Assembly: GCF_047730065.1 (NCBI RefSeq)
Contig: NZ_CP159829.1
Span: 1,240,001-1,304,000, forward strand
Reading direction: 5' to 3'
DNA from: Njordibacter sp028825405
GTDB taxonomy: Bacteria > Pseudomonadota > Gammaproteobacteria > Pseudomonadales > Balneatricaceae
Length of the DNA: 64,000 bases
A program made the translations under genes and the position numbers. Under the pieces are notes generated by a model, which searched no databases, was not told the DNA's origin, and saw only the letters and a program-made list of their open reading frames with translations. The number at the start of each line of letters is the position of its first letter. Within the stretch, counting starts at the first letter, position 1. Of the stretch, positions 8,678 through 16,705 are shown in pieces.

Positions 8678-8717
8678 AAAAAAAGCCAGTGCTTGTTGAG
8701 CAAGCACCGGCTTTTTT
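8678..8717. terminator. Strong bidirectional intrinsic terminator
   Basis: The stem is AAAAAGCC-A-GTGCTTG, the loop TTGA, and the return arm CAAGCAC-C-GGCTTTTT, a 15-bp stem with one mismatch flanked by an A-run on the left and a T-run on the right. It sits between the convergent creatinase and GNAT genes and can terminate both. Confidence 0.92.
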
Positions 8718-8752
8718 ATGGGTGCTAATCACTCACAATCATACTGGGTTGG

Positions 8753-9274
8753 TTAGAGTCTTTTTTCTAGCATGGCTACACTGATCATATGGCCAAATTT
8801 ACTGCCCACTTCATCAAGTATGGCGACTTGTTTAAACCCCATTTGTTGGTGTAAACCCATCGATATTTTATTTGGCAGGGCAATGACTGCGTATAAGCGA
8901 TGGATACCAAACTGCGCTAAATTTGGTAATAGTGAGTTGTATAAAGCCTTACCTACGCCTTTACTTGCACCTTTACCTGTAACATTGGTTTGTAATTGGT
9001 GATGGCTGTAAATAGTCACTTCTGCAGAGCTGTTGTAGGCGGCCTTGGTACGAAACTGACCTGTGTAAGCAAAGGCCTGTACTTTGCCATCTACTTCAGC
9101 AACCGACAATTGATAGCTTTTACCATCAAACTTTGAAAACCAGTCCAGTCGCTTTGTCATAGGCCATGGCTCTATGTCAAAAGTCACATGAGTATGGCAA
9201 ACATAGTGATTATAAATACTGTTGATGACATCCAAATCACCGAGTAAACCAGGCCTGACTAAAATATCATTCAT
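8753..9274 (-). CDS. GNAT N-acetyltransferase, phosphinothricin acetyltransferase-like
   Basis: 173 residues with the layout of the PAT/YncA subgroup: VRPGLLGDLDVINSIYNHYV at the N-terminus, FDIEPWPMTKRLDWF, AEVDGKVQAFAY, the acetyl-CoA loop in KGASKGVGKALYNSL (about 110-125, a variant of Q/RxxGxG/A), and the family's GLHQQMGFKQVA near the C-terminus. It probably N-acetylates a small amino acid-like substrate. It follows the 8-oxoguanine deaminase by 13 bases on the same strand and probably shares its transcript, ending at the strong terminator at 8678-8717. The substrate is unknown. Confidence 0.82.
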   Translation of the reverse strand: MNDILVRPGLLGDLDVINSIYNHYVCHTHVTFDIEPWPMTKRLDWFSKFDGKSYQLSVAEVDGKVQAFAYTGQFRTKAAYNSSAEVTIYSHHQLQTNVTGKGASKGVGKALYNSLLPNLAQFGIHRLYAVIALPNKISMGLHQQMGFKQVAILDEVGSKFGHMISVAMLEKRL

Positions 9275-9287
9275 TAAAACACCTTTT

Positions 9288-10655
9288 TTACCGACTAATT
9301 TTTGTAGCTAAAGCTTTAGCTGCAGCACCATGTTGTTGTAACAATGGGCTCACGTCTAAGCCTTCAATCAATCCCTTTTTAACTCTCCATCGTCCAGCCA
9401 CCATCACGTGCTCAGCTTTGTGGGCACCGCATAGAAGTAGCGCAGCTAATGGGTCGTGGCTTCCACTAAAGCGCATTTCATCAAGTTTGAAAAAGGCAAT
9501 ATCAGCCTGTTTACCAACGACTAAAGACCCAATGTCGGAACGGCCTAACATCTTGGCGCTACCCTCAGTAGCCCAGCGATAGGCATCAAAGTGACTCACC
9601 TGAGCACCGTATTTTAAGCGTTGCAAATATAACGCTTGGCGCACTTCTTGGATCATATTCGAGCCGTCGTTAGATGCTGATCCATCCACACCTATACCGA
9701 CAGGGCAGCCTGCAGCTTCTAGTTCTTGCACTGGCGCTATGCCAGAGGCGAGCATCATATTTGAAGTGGGGCAGTGACAGATGCCCGTACCCGCAGCACC
9801 TAAACGTTGAATTTCATCGGTGTTAAAATGAATGCCATGGGCAAGCCAAGTTTGTGGGCCAAGCCAGCCTACACTGTCAAGGTAATCAACAGTGCGTAAA
9901 CCGAAACGCTGGACACAAAAGTTCTCTTCGTCAATCGTTTCTGCTAAATGGGTGTGCAGCATTACTTTATGTTGAAGGGCAAGCTGTGCTGAATGGCGCA
10001 TTAATTCTGGGGTCACTGAAAAAGGTGAACAAGGGGCTAAAGCCACTTGTAACATGCTGCCTTCTGCGGCGTTGTGATAGCGCTTAATGACCCGTTCACT
10101 ATCAGCTAATATGATGTCTTCATGCTGCACCGTGTTTTGTGGTGGTAGGCCACCGTCATCGGTGCCTAAACTCATAGAACCGCGGGTCATGGTCATGCGC
10201 ACACCCATGCTGGCTGCCGCTTCGGCTTGTATATCCATGGCCTCTGTAAGTGCTTCAGGAAACAAGTAGTGGTGGTCGGCGGCGCTCGTACAACCTGACA
10301 ACAATAGCTCTGCTAAGGCTAAGCGAGTGGCTTGGTAGAGCATGTCTGGCTCTAGCCCCGCCCATACTGGGTAAAGGCTTTGCAGCCATCCAAATAAAGG
10401 CTTGTTGAGGGCTTGGGGTAATGCTCGAGTGAGGGTTTGGTAAAAATGATGATGGCCATTGATTAATCCAGGCAGTATGACTAGATCACTGCACTCCATG
10501 ACTTCACTATAGGCATGGGTTGGTTGTTGCCCTTGGGGTACTAATTCAATGATTTTCTGGCCCTCAATGACTAAGCCACCCTCGGCGTTGTTGGCGAGTA
10601 TGGCCAAGGGATTTTTAAACCAAATGATATGTGGCGATGATGTATTTAATGCCAT
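9288..10655 (-). CDS. 8-oxoguanine deaminase (amidohydrolase superfamily)
   Basis: 455 residues. The subtype III amidohydrolase pattern is complete: the first metal-binding HxH in GLINGHHHFYQTLTR (H68, H70), HTHLAET for the substrate side, AHGIHFN, CPTSNMMLASGIAPV, and the catalytic Asp in GVDGSASNDGSNM. Length and motifs fit the 8-oxoguanine deaminases (PA0142 type) that turn 8-oxoguanine into urate and ammonia; related members act on isocytosine or triazines. It begins 15 bases after the remains of a GMC oxidoreductase on the same strand, so it was once the second gene of that operon. The insertion in the GMC gene probably cut it from its original promoter. Confidence 0.87.
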   Translation of the reverse strand: MALNTSSPHIIWFKNPLAILANNAEGGLVIEGQKIIELVPQGQQPTHAYSEVMECSDLVILPGLINGHHHFYQTLTRALPQALNKPLFGWLQSLYPVWAGLEPDMLYQATRLALAELLLSGCTSAADHHYLFPEALTEAMDIQAEAAASMGVRMTMTRGSMSLGTDDGGLPPQNTVQHEDIILADSERVIKRYHNAAEGSMLQVALAPCSPFSVTPELMRHSAQLALQHKVMLHTHLAETIDEENFCVQRFGLRTVDYLDSVGWLGPQTWLAHGIHFNTDEIQRLGAAGTGICHCPTSNMMLASGIAPVQELEAAGCPVGIGVDGSASNDGSNMIQEVRQALYLQRLKYGAQVSHFDAYRWATEGSAKMLGRSDIGSLVVGKQADIAFFKLDEMRFSGSHDPLAALLLCGAHKAEHVMVAGRWRVKKGLIEGLDVSPLLQQHGAAAKALATKISR

Positions 10656-10670
10656 TATTGATGGATCCAG

Positions 10671-10859
10671 TTATTTTTGACTCTGTAAAATCATATTGGC
10701 CGCCTTCTCAGCAATCATGATGGTGGGGGAGTTGGTGTTGCCTGATGTGATGGATGGCATAATGGATGCGTCTACTTCTCACAAGTCACTCACCCTATTG
10801 ACCCGCAAGTCTATACCCACCTCAGCTTTAGCATCTGACACCATACGGCAGGTTCCCAC
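10671..10859 (-). pseudogene. GMC oxidoreductase (choline dehydrogenase-like), C-terminal remnant
   Basis: Minus-strand codons read VGTCRM...VDASIMPSITSGNTNSPT..IAEKAANMIL, the C-terminal signature of GMC flavoenzymes (choline and alcohol dehydrogenases). An in-frame TGA at 10779-10781 sits where the family has Arg (LRVVDASIMP), consistent with CGA to TGA, and a second TGA lies immediately before VGTCRM. Only about 60 codons remain and no start is possible. The matching N-terminus is at 13241-13726 on the same strand, 2.4 kb upstream. Confidence 0.88.
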
Positions 10860-11067
10860 TCAGTAGCAACGTGGTTTTTATTCTTTTAATAACAAGCATT
10901 GATAGCCACCTCATAGTACGTGTGTAACTTCGTCACCACATCGCCGTTTTTTCTACGCTTGCGTGCCTATTGGAATTCAATAGTTTACGCACTTAGTAGT
11001 TACGCAGTGCAAGACGAAGAACGAGCTTAATCCATATATATTCTTCTGTCTTCTCATTACTCCGTGT
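10860..11067 (-). other. Decayed sequence at the edge of the inserted block
   Basis: No intact gene. Reading the minus strand gives a stretch ending at TAA 10886-10888 with the text ARKRRKNGDVVTKLHTYY, preceded by stop codons; it looks like the eroded end of a protein, but I do not recognise it. The sequence resembles neither the GMC gene on its left nor the regulator on its right, so it came with the inserted block. Confidence 0.4.
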
Positions 11068-11395
11068 TCACTTGTTTTTTTGTACCAAACGTTTACCAAA
11101 CTGTGCTTGCTGTTTTACCAGTGCGTCTAACTCACCTAGTTCAGCACCTTCACGCACCTTACGCACCTTACGCAGCGTGTCAGCTACTTCAGCTTCACTT
11201 ACTAGCTCAATAGCTTTCTTACCCTTAGTAAACTCCAACGGCTTACTTCCATAACAGACAACAAGGTTAGCCTTTCCATCAACGCTTGCTGTTCACCAAC
11301 GCTTAACACGCTTGGCAACTTCAACTTTGGTTTGCTTACCTTGTTAGCCTGTTTCCCATTTGTGTTGCGTGGGAGTGCAGTCTTTGTCGCTTACA
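11068..11395 (-). pseudogene. Decayed ORF resembling DUF6641 proteins
   Basis: One minus-strand frame reads VSDKDCTPTQHKWETG, stop, QGKQTKVEVAKRVKRW, stop, then VDGKANLVVCYGSKPLEF and KGKKAIELVSEAEVADTLRKV, ending at TGA 11068-11070. The KRVK-W, YGSKPLEF-KGK-AIE and GELDAL elements in this order match what I remember of DUF6641, short proteins of unknown role in gammaproteobacteria and their mobile DNA. Two internal stops in the same frame and no visible start make it a pseudogene. It ends just before the Lrp-type gene and is part of the block that replaced the middle of the GMC gene. Confidence 0.55.
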
Positions 11396-11407
11396 AGTTA
11401 GATTTGT

Positions 11408-11830
11408 TCATCTATCTACCTTTCTTGACAGCACTATGTGGCTCAATGTTTTTTCTACCCCGTCGAGGGTGGCAAAGGTATCGATGCTTAAGTCTAGCGC
11501 TTCTGTGGTTGCCTCGGTGACTTTGGCAATCAGATCGTATTGGCCACTTATCGTACAGAGCATATCTAGCTGCGGGTGATTCTTAATCTGGCGCACGATG
11601 TCTGCGGTCTTTTTGGGTACCACCGAAATCATAATGTAGGCGCTGACCTGCTGCTGTTCAAAATGTGGGTTAATCTTGATGGTATATCCCTGAATCACAC
11701 CCGTGCGTTCAAGTCTCTCCATGTTTTGCTGCACCGTTGCGCGACTAAGCCCCATCTCATTGGCTAGGTCAGATACGGTGCGGCGGCTGTTTTCTTTGAG
11801 TAGTTGCAGAAGCTGTTGTTGGTGTTTCAT
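11408..11830 (-). CDS. Lrp/AsnC family transcriptional regulator
   Basis: 140 residues. N-terminal winged HTH (residues about 5-60: LLKENSRRTVSDLANEMGLSRATVQQNMERLERTGVI) followed by the ligand-binding RAM domain (about 65-138, with ISGQYDLIAKV). Lrp-type regulators are amino-acid-responsive and usually control a divergent neighbour; here that is the ornithine-decarboxylase-type gene starting 137 bp away. The intergenic region is AT-rich (AACAATTTGATA, TAACAATAC), as Lrp-type operators often are, but no defined site can be proven. It is intact, unlike the genes flanking the block. Confidence 0.9.
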   Translation of the reverse strand: MKHQQQLLQLLKENSRRTVSDLANEMGLSRATVQQNMERLERTGVIQGYTIKINPHFEQQQVSAYIMISVVPKKTADIVRQIKNHPQLDMLCTISGQYDLIAKVTEATTEALDLSIDTFATLDGVEKTLSHIVLSRKVDR

Positions 11831-11967
11831 AGCACTATGTCAATTTAGTTTACAAAATGATGGTTAATAATAAACAATTTGATAGGAATAACAATACAAA
11901 GTGACAGTAAGTAACTCTAGAATGGCCCTATAAATCGATATTAATGTTTACAAATAACAGGTGTGAT

Positions 11968-13143
11968 ATGAGTCTAGCTACCGCAGTAAAGCTAACTAAT
12001 GATGATAAAACCCAAAGACGATTAATGGTAGAAGAAGATAGCCGCCAGCAAATCGCTTTTACAGCGTCCCACACGGAAGACTACAGTCAGCCTGTTCTGG
12101 TTATGTCGAGGCAGCGTCTGCACGATAATGCCCGTCGGTTTATCGCTGCCATGCCTAGAGTGCGCCCTCACTTCGCGGTTAAAGCTAATGCTGATGCTGA
12201 AATCTTGCAGATATTTAAAGAAGAGGGCAGCTGCTTTGAGGTTGCATCGATTGGTGAAATTAATGCAATGATCGAACTTGGTGCAAACATGGAAACGGTA
12301 TTTTACTCCAACCCAATCAAATCGCCAGTCTCTATTGCCCATGCCGCTAAAAATGGCTTGCTTTGGTACTGCGTAGATACCCCTGAAGAAGTAGCAAAAA
12401 TTGCCGCCATTAAACCGGATGCAAAACTTTATCTACGAATTGAAGTTAGCAACGAAGGCTCAAGCTGGCCCTTAGCGGGCAAGTTTGGCGCTACTCCCAA
12501 AGGTATTGAAGCAATTATTGAAGCGGCAAAAGTCCTAGATATGAAAATCTGTGGAGTCACTTTTCATGTTGGCTCCCAGTGCTGCAACATTGATAACTGG
12601 GTTGCAGGTATCGGCGCGGCTAAAAAGCTGTTCGCTAAATTATCTAGCCACGGTTTTGTGCCTGAGCTTCTTAATATGGGAGGCGGTTACCCTCTGCAAT
12701 TCACCGGCGAAGAGCCCACCATTGAGGAGATCGCTGTGCGTATAAACCAAGAGCTTGAGTCTATCCCAGAAAACATTCAGGTGATGGCTGAACCCGGCCG
12801 CTATTTTGTTGGCTCCGCCGGCTGTTTAGTCTCTCAGGTAGTGGGTACAGCGACTCGCGACGATTTGCGCTGGGTCTATCTGGATACGGGTGTCTATGGC
12901 GGTCTTATGGAATTGACTTTAGATTTTCCAGTAATAATAGTGAGTGAACGCACCGGTGAGCCGGGGATGTGGACTATGGCAGGCCCGACCTGTGACTCCA
13001 TCGATGTGATGGGCCTGCACAAGCTGCCAGCAAATACTGAGGCTGAAGATTTTATTTATATGCCAAACCTAGGCGCTTACTGCACCACCTGCGCTTGCGA
13101 TTTTAACGGGTTTCCCCCGCCTGTTATGCGCATGATCGACTAG
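11968..13143 (+). CDS. Type III-fold (alanine racemase-like) ornithine/lysine decarboxylase
   Basis: 391 residues from the ATG at 11968, which follows AGGTG; an in-frame ATG at 11944 would add 8 residues and has no clear ribosome site. PLP-binding Lys is in HFAVKANAD, the His that stacks on the ring in TFHVGSQC, the glycine loop in LNMGGGYP, AEPGRYFV binds the phosphate, and CDSIDV carries the catalytic Cys of the partner subunit. The GAYCTTCACDFNGF end matches eukaryotic-type ODCs. It should decarboxylate ornithine (putrescine) or lysine (cadaverine) as a head-to-tail dimer. It is divergent from the Lrp regulator and lies inside the block that interrupts the GMC gene. Confidence 0.9.
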   Translation: MSLATAVKLTNDDKTQRRLMVEEDSRQQIAFTASHTEDYSQPVLVMSRQRLHDNARRFIAAMPRVRPHFAVKANADAEILQIFKEEGSCFEVASIGEINAMIELGANMETVFYSNPIKSPVSIAHAAKNGLLWYCVDTPEEVAKIAAIKPDAKLYLRIEVSNEGSSWPLAGKFGATPKGIEAIIEAAKVLDMKICGVTFHVGSQCCNIDNWVAGIGAAKKLFAKLSSHGFVPELLNMGGGYPLQFTGEEPTIEEIAVRINQELESIPENIQVMAEPGRYFVGSAGCLVSQVVGTATRDDLRWVYLDTGVYGGLMELTLDFPVIIVSERTGEPGMWTMAGPTCDSIDVMGLHKLPANTEAEDFIYMPNLGAYCTTCACDFNGFPPPVMRMID

Positions 13144-13240
13144 GTTTGTTATTATTTTGAATCTAAAGTTTGGTGATGGAGCGTCCAAGTAGTTTGAACG
13201 GGTAGTACCCAAAATTGTGTCAGTAGGTGAGAATCATGCG

Positions 13241-13726
13241 TTAAGCACCTATTTTAATACGTTGTAGACGCTGTTTTTCTACCCACCACTCACCTCCAGT
13301 ACCATGATAATCGTCAGCTCCGGCATAATAGTCTTCTGATTTTTTAAAATAAGGTAAGACATCTTCCCAACCCCCGCATGAATTGCCCATTTGGCTCCAA
13401 CCATCGTAATCATCAGCCTGACCGCGCATAGACATCATGCCATTGATGGATGAACAGCCACCTAGAACCCGTCCTCGGGGATAATTGATTAGTCTACTGT
13501 TTAAACCTTTTTGCTTAGACGTTTTAAACTCCCAGTCTTTGCGGGGGTTACCCATGCAGTAAAGATATCCGACGGGGATATGAATCCAAATGTAATTGTC
13601 TTTACCACCAGCTTATAATAGCAAAACCTTATTCTTTGGGTTCTTAGAAAGTCGATTGGCAAGCACGCAGCCAGCGGATCCAGCACCTACGATGATGTGA
13701 TCGTAGTCTGTGTTCTTTATGGTCAT
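13241..13726 (-). pseudogene. GMC oxidoreductase (choline dehydrogenase-like), N-terminal remnant
   Basis: From ATG 13726 the minus strand reads YDHIIVGAGSAGCVLANRLS (FAD-binding GxGxxG), then VLLL, a TAA at 13613-13615, and, still in the same frame, AGGKDNYIWIHIPVGYLYC, MGNPRKDWEFKT, RGRVLGGCSSINGMM and GWEDVLPYFKKSED. The family has Glu at the TAA position (LLLEAGG), so a single GAA to TAA change explains it. Family similarity stops near VEKQRL (about 13263), after which a foreign tail QRIKIGA runs to a stop at 13241. About 300 residues of middle sequence are missing; the C-terminus is at 10671-10859. Confidence 0.92.
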
Positions 13727-13944
13727 GTTAGTGCCTATGGTAGTGCTTATGGTTGATGACTTTGTTGGGGCTATTGAGGTTCTTATGGCGTCAGTGTTTA
13801 AATAACTAGATGCTTTAGACAGTTGCCTAATCAGGCTTTCCAAAGTATGAATAAAAAATAAGTGGGGTGGAAAAAGTAGGTTGGCAGGCTAATTATTTAA
13901 GGGCACAATACTCCCACATAAAATTCGTTTAGGTGATTATTTTT

Positions 13945-14643
13945 ATGCAGTTATTTGCCCATCGTGGTGTGAGCGATTTAGCGCCAGAGAACTCTATGGC
14001 AGCATTTGAACTGGCCCTATTGCAACAATCTGATGGCATTGAGTTGGACGTGCGTTTGATGTCTGGGGAGGTGGTGGTTATGCATGATATTACTGTCGAC
14101 CGAACCACCAATGGAACAGGTTTAGTGCAGCAATATAGTCTTGAGCAATGGCAATTGCTTAATGCTGGGGATGGTCACGCGCCACCTAGTTTAAGACAGG
14201 TTTTAACCCTAGTGGCTGGTCGCTGTGACGTTAATATAGAGCTTAAATCGAATGATTTAGTGCATCAAGTGGCTGCAGAAATCACCTATGCAGTTAATTG
14301 CTTAAGCTTTGAACTAAAGCAATTGTGCGTGTCAGCCTTTGACCATCGTGTATTAATGGTGTTAAAAGACATTTTGCCGCAAGCCAATATTGCGCCACTC
14401 ATTGCTTCTTGTCCCATTACATTATCGCAGTTAGCCGCCGACATGGGTGCTGAGGCGTTACACAGTGATGTGGAAACCACTGATGCAGAACTGGTGCATG
14501 ACGCCCATACCCGTGGTTTAGCGATAAGAGTGTTTACAGTAAAGCAGGCTGACGATTTGCTGCGCTTAAAAAAAATAGGTGTCGATGCTGTGTTTGTCAA
14601 CGATGTAGCTTGGGCAAGGCGTGTTCTTAATACTGCTGTTTAA
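13945..14643 (+). CDS. ugpQ: Glycerophosphodiester phosphodiesterase
   Basis: 232 residues from ATG 13945, preceded by AGGTGA at 8 bases; a GTG at 13933 overlaps that site and is not preferred. The GDPD signature is clear: LFAHRGVSDLAPENSMAAFE (catalytic His), GIELDVRLMSGEVVVMHD (metal-binding Glu/Asp and second catalytic His), and INIELK-like NIELKS. It hydrolyses glycerophosphodiesters to glycerol 3-phosphate and an alcohol. No signal peptide is visible, so it is cytoplasmic like UgpQ; ugp transporter genes are not nearby, so the symbol is by type only. Its last 17 bases overlap the convergent MFS gene. Confidence 0.9.
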   Translation: MQLFAHRGVSDLAPENSMAAFELALLQQSDGIELDVRLMSGEVVVMHDITVDRTTNGTGLVQQYSLEQWQLLNAGDGHAPPSLRQVLTLVAGRCDVNIELKSNDLVHQVAAEITYAVNCLSFELKQLCVSAFDHRVLMVLKDILPQANIAPLIASCPITLSQLAADMGAEALHSDVETTDAELVHDAHTRGLAIRVFTVKQADDLLRLKKIGVDAVFVNDVAWARRVLNTAV

Positions 14644-15811
14644 GTTTTTTATAACTCCACCAGATGACCATTAACAATAAGCCTAGTAAAGGCAGGCCCA
14701 TTAAGTTGATTGTTTGCCAGCTAGTGGCCAGTAGCAACCATCCAGCAGATAATGAAGCGATGGCTTGGGCACCAAATACCATCAGCTCATTAAAGCCTTG
14801 GGCACGGTATTTTTCAGCCTCTTGATAGGTGGTGATGATGAGTGATGTGCTGCTCACAAAAATAAAATTCCAACCGATGCCTAAGGACACTAAACTCAGC
14901 CAATATCCAGCGACGCTTTGATTAACTTGGCTAACGCTAATGCACACTATTAACGCCCCGATGCCTATGAGCATCATTGTTCTATGGCCATAGTAGGTAA
15001 TTAAACTACCTATAAATAAAGAGGGTAAAAACATACCCACAATATGCCACTGAATAACCATGCCCGCATGGCTAATGCTATGCCCATCCATTAAATGCAT
15101 GCTCACGGGTGAGGCCGTCATAATAAATACCATCAAGGCGTATGATGCAGTAGCAGCGACAACAGCTAAAATGAAATCAGGGTTGTGGGTAAGTTGTTTA
15201 ATACTTCTGCCTTGGCCTAAAACATTTTTTTGTTTTGGTTGGGGTGTTTTGAGCCATAATAAGATGACTGCAGGTATAGCCACCATGATGGCTAAGGCAA
15301 GGTAAGATCCAACAAAGGCGCGCTGTGGAATCCAGTTTTGAGCGTACTCAACCACATTCGGACCAACAAATGCGCCAGCAACACCGGATAATAAAATGGC
15401 CGATATAGCCTTTGGCGCCAATTCTATGGGCACACTTTCTGCTGCTGCAAAGCGGTAATGCTGTACAAAAGCGTAGCTCATGCCCAGAGTCAAACAAGAC
15501 AAACCATAGAGCCAAAAGTGACTATGCCATAATGCAAAAGCGCCAACCAAGGCAGACCCCGAAGCCACAATTGATGCACCAATAAAACCAAACCTGCGGC
15601 CTTTTTTACTCATTACCATGGCCGCAGGTACGGTGCCCAGTGCAGTACCTACCACCATAGCTGCAACAGGCATAGTGGCCCATGATAGAGACGGTGCTAA
15701 TTGGGCACCAATAATACCCCCTAAGAAAAATGTAACAGAGGCACTGGCAAAAGAGAAAATGTGGGCGATAGACAACAACCACACATTTTTACTGAGTTTT
15801 GGAAAAGACAT
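14627..15811 (-). CDS. MFS transporter
   Basis: 394 residues with about 12 hydrophobic segments arranged six plus six, and the MFS loop 2-3 motif in the form MSKKGRRFGFIGAS after the second helix. A charged central loop (LKTPQPKQKNVLGQGRSIKQL) separates the halves. I recall the YcaD/Nre-like group as the closest, but the substrate is not readable. It converges with the glycerophosphodiesterase (17-bp overlap) and is divergent from the PsrA-like regulator 240 bp away, so the operator at 16006-16027 may also affect it. Confidence 0.82.
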   Translation of the reverse strand: MSFPKLSKNVWLLSIAHIFSFASASVTFFLGGIIGAQLAPSLSWATMPVAAMVVGTALGTVPAAMVMSKKGRRFGFIGASIVASGSALVGAFALWHSHFWLYGLSCLTLGMSYAFVQHYRFAAAESVPIELAPKAISAILLSGVAGAFVGPNVVEYAQNWIPQRAFVGSYLALAIMVAIPAVILLWLKTPQPKQKNVLGQGRSIKQLTHNPDFILAVVAATASYALMVFIMTASPVSMHLMDGHSISHAGMVIQWHIVGMFLPSLFIGSLITYYGHRTMMLIGIGALIVCISVSQVNQSVAGYWLSLVSLGIGWNFIFVSSTSLIITTYQEAEKYRAQGFNELMVFGAQAIASLSAGWLLLATSWQTINLMGLPLLGLLLMVIWWSYKKLKQQY

Positions 15812-16005
15812 AAAGCGAGCCTAATTTTTTTGCTACAAATAACTGGGTTTGATGGCGTAATTACTGGCTTATTAACGCGTAACTAAAGCGTAATTAAAGA
15901 GTAACCAAGCCGTGATTGTATAGCCACTCAACTGAATTACCTAATGACTAAACCTGTGCCAATCTTTAGTGACTATGCGCTTGCTAGGGCTGTGCTGCCA
16001 TGTTA

Positions 16006-16027
16006 GTTTAAAACACCTGTTTTAAAC
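16006..16027. promoter_or_regulatory. Candidate PsrA operator (palindrome)
   Basis: GTTTAAAAC-ACCT-GTTTTAAAC is a perfect 9-bp-arm palindrome with a 4-bp spacer, 25 bp upstream of the TetR-family gene. Its core AAAC-N4-GTTT fits the published Pseudomonas PsrA consensus (G/C)AAAC-N2-4-GTTT(G/C) apart from the outermost base pair. Position suggests autorepression; the divergent MFS gene could be a second target. Confidence 0.75.
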
Positions 16028-16051
16028 ATAAACGATTAGCCTTAAATCACC

Positions 16052-16705
16052 ATGACCCACGCTACCACTGACCGTATTCTTGATGCTGCCGAAGTTGAAT
16101 TTGCATCCCATGGGTTTGTAGAGACGTCTGTAAGGACAATTACGACTAAGGCCAAGGTGAACCTAGCCGCAGTAAACTACCACTTTGGTTCAAAAAAAGG
16201 TTTAATCCAAGCAGTGACAGATCGGTTTTTAGGGCCGCTTTCTCAGCACCTGCAGATTCAGTTAAATGCGTATGAAAAGAGTGCCCATCAAAGCCAAAAT
16301 GACGAGCACGAACTGCGCATCCTGTTTAACATATTGGCTCAATCTTGCCAATATGTAGCCCAACATAATCACTATAGCCTAGCGGTCTTTGCACGCCTAA
16401 TAAACACCGCTTATAGCCAATCTCAAGGGCACCTTCGTAAACATCTTACGAAGCAATATGGTGCTTCATTTTTGTACTTTATGAAAATCTTACGTCAATT
16501 TATGCCAGTTATGACTAACGAGCAGTTCTTTTGGCGCTTCCATTATTTGTTAGGAATGTTAGTTTTTTCTCTTTCCAGCAGTGAAGCACTATTAGCGATT
16601 TGTGAAGGAGAATATGCAAGCCACCGAAGTTTAGATCAAATTATGGCTGACTTAGTGCCTATCATGGCAAGTGCAGCCCAAGCACCAATTTTAGGAGACT
16701 GTTAA
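16052..16705 (+). CDS. psrA: TetR family regulator, PsrA-like
   Basis: 217 residues. N-terminal TetR HTH: TTDRILDAAEVEFASHGF, ETSVRTITTKAKVNLAAVNYHFGSKKGLIQAV, closely resembling Pseudomonas PsrA as I remember it. The C-terminal about 150 residues are helical, as in fatty-acid-sensing members. PsrA represses beta-oxidation genes and itself and is released by long-chain fatty acids; the palindrome just upstream supports this identity. It overlaps the mscS-like gene by one base (TAATG), giving an operon with the channel and the GGCT-like gene. Acyl-CoA ligase and dehydrogenase genes in the window show no similar box upstream. Confidence 0.8.
   Translation: MTHATTDRILDAAEVEFASHGFVETSVRTITTKAKVNLAAVNYHFGSKKGLIQAVTDRFLGPLSQHLQIQLNAYEKSAHQSQNDEHELRILFNILAQSCQYVAQHNHYSLAVFARLINTAYSQSQGHLRKHLTKQYGASFLYFMKILRQFMPVMTNEQFFWRFHYLLGMLVFSLSSSEALLAICEGEYASHRSLDQIMADLVPIMASAAQAPILGDC

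Noticed and set aside
10779..10781. TGA in the GMC remnant as possible selenocysteine or recoding
   Set aside because: The family residue is Arg, no SECIS-like hairpin follows, and the same gene also has a TAA and lacks its middle third.
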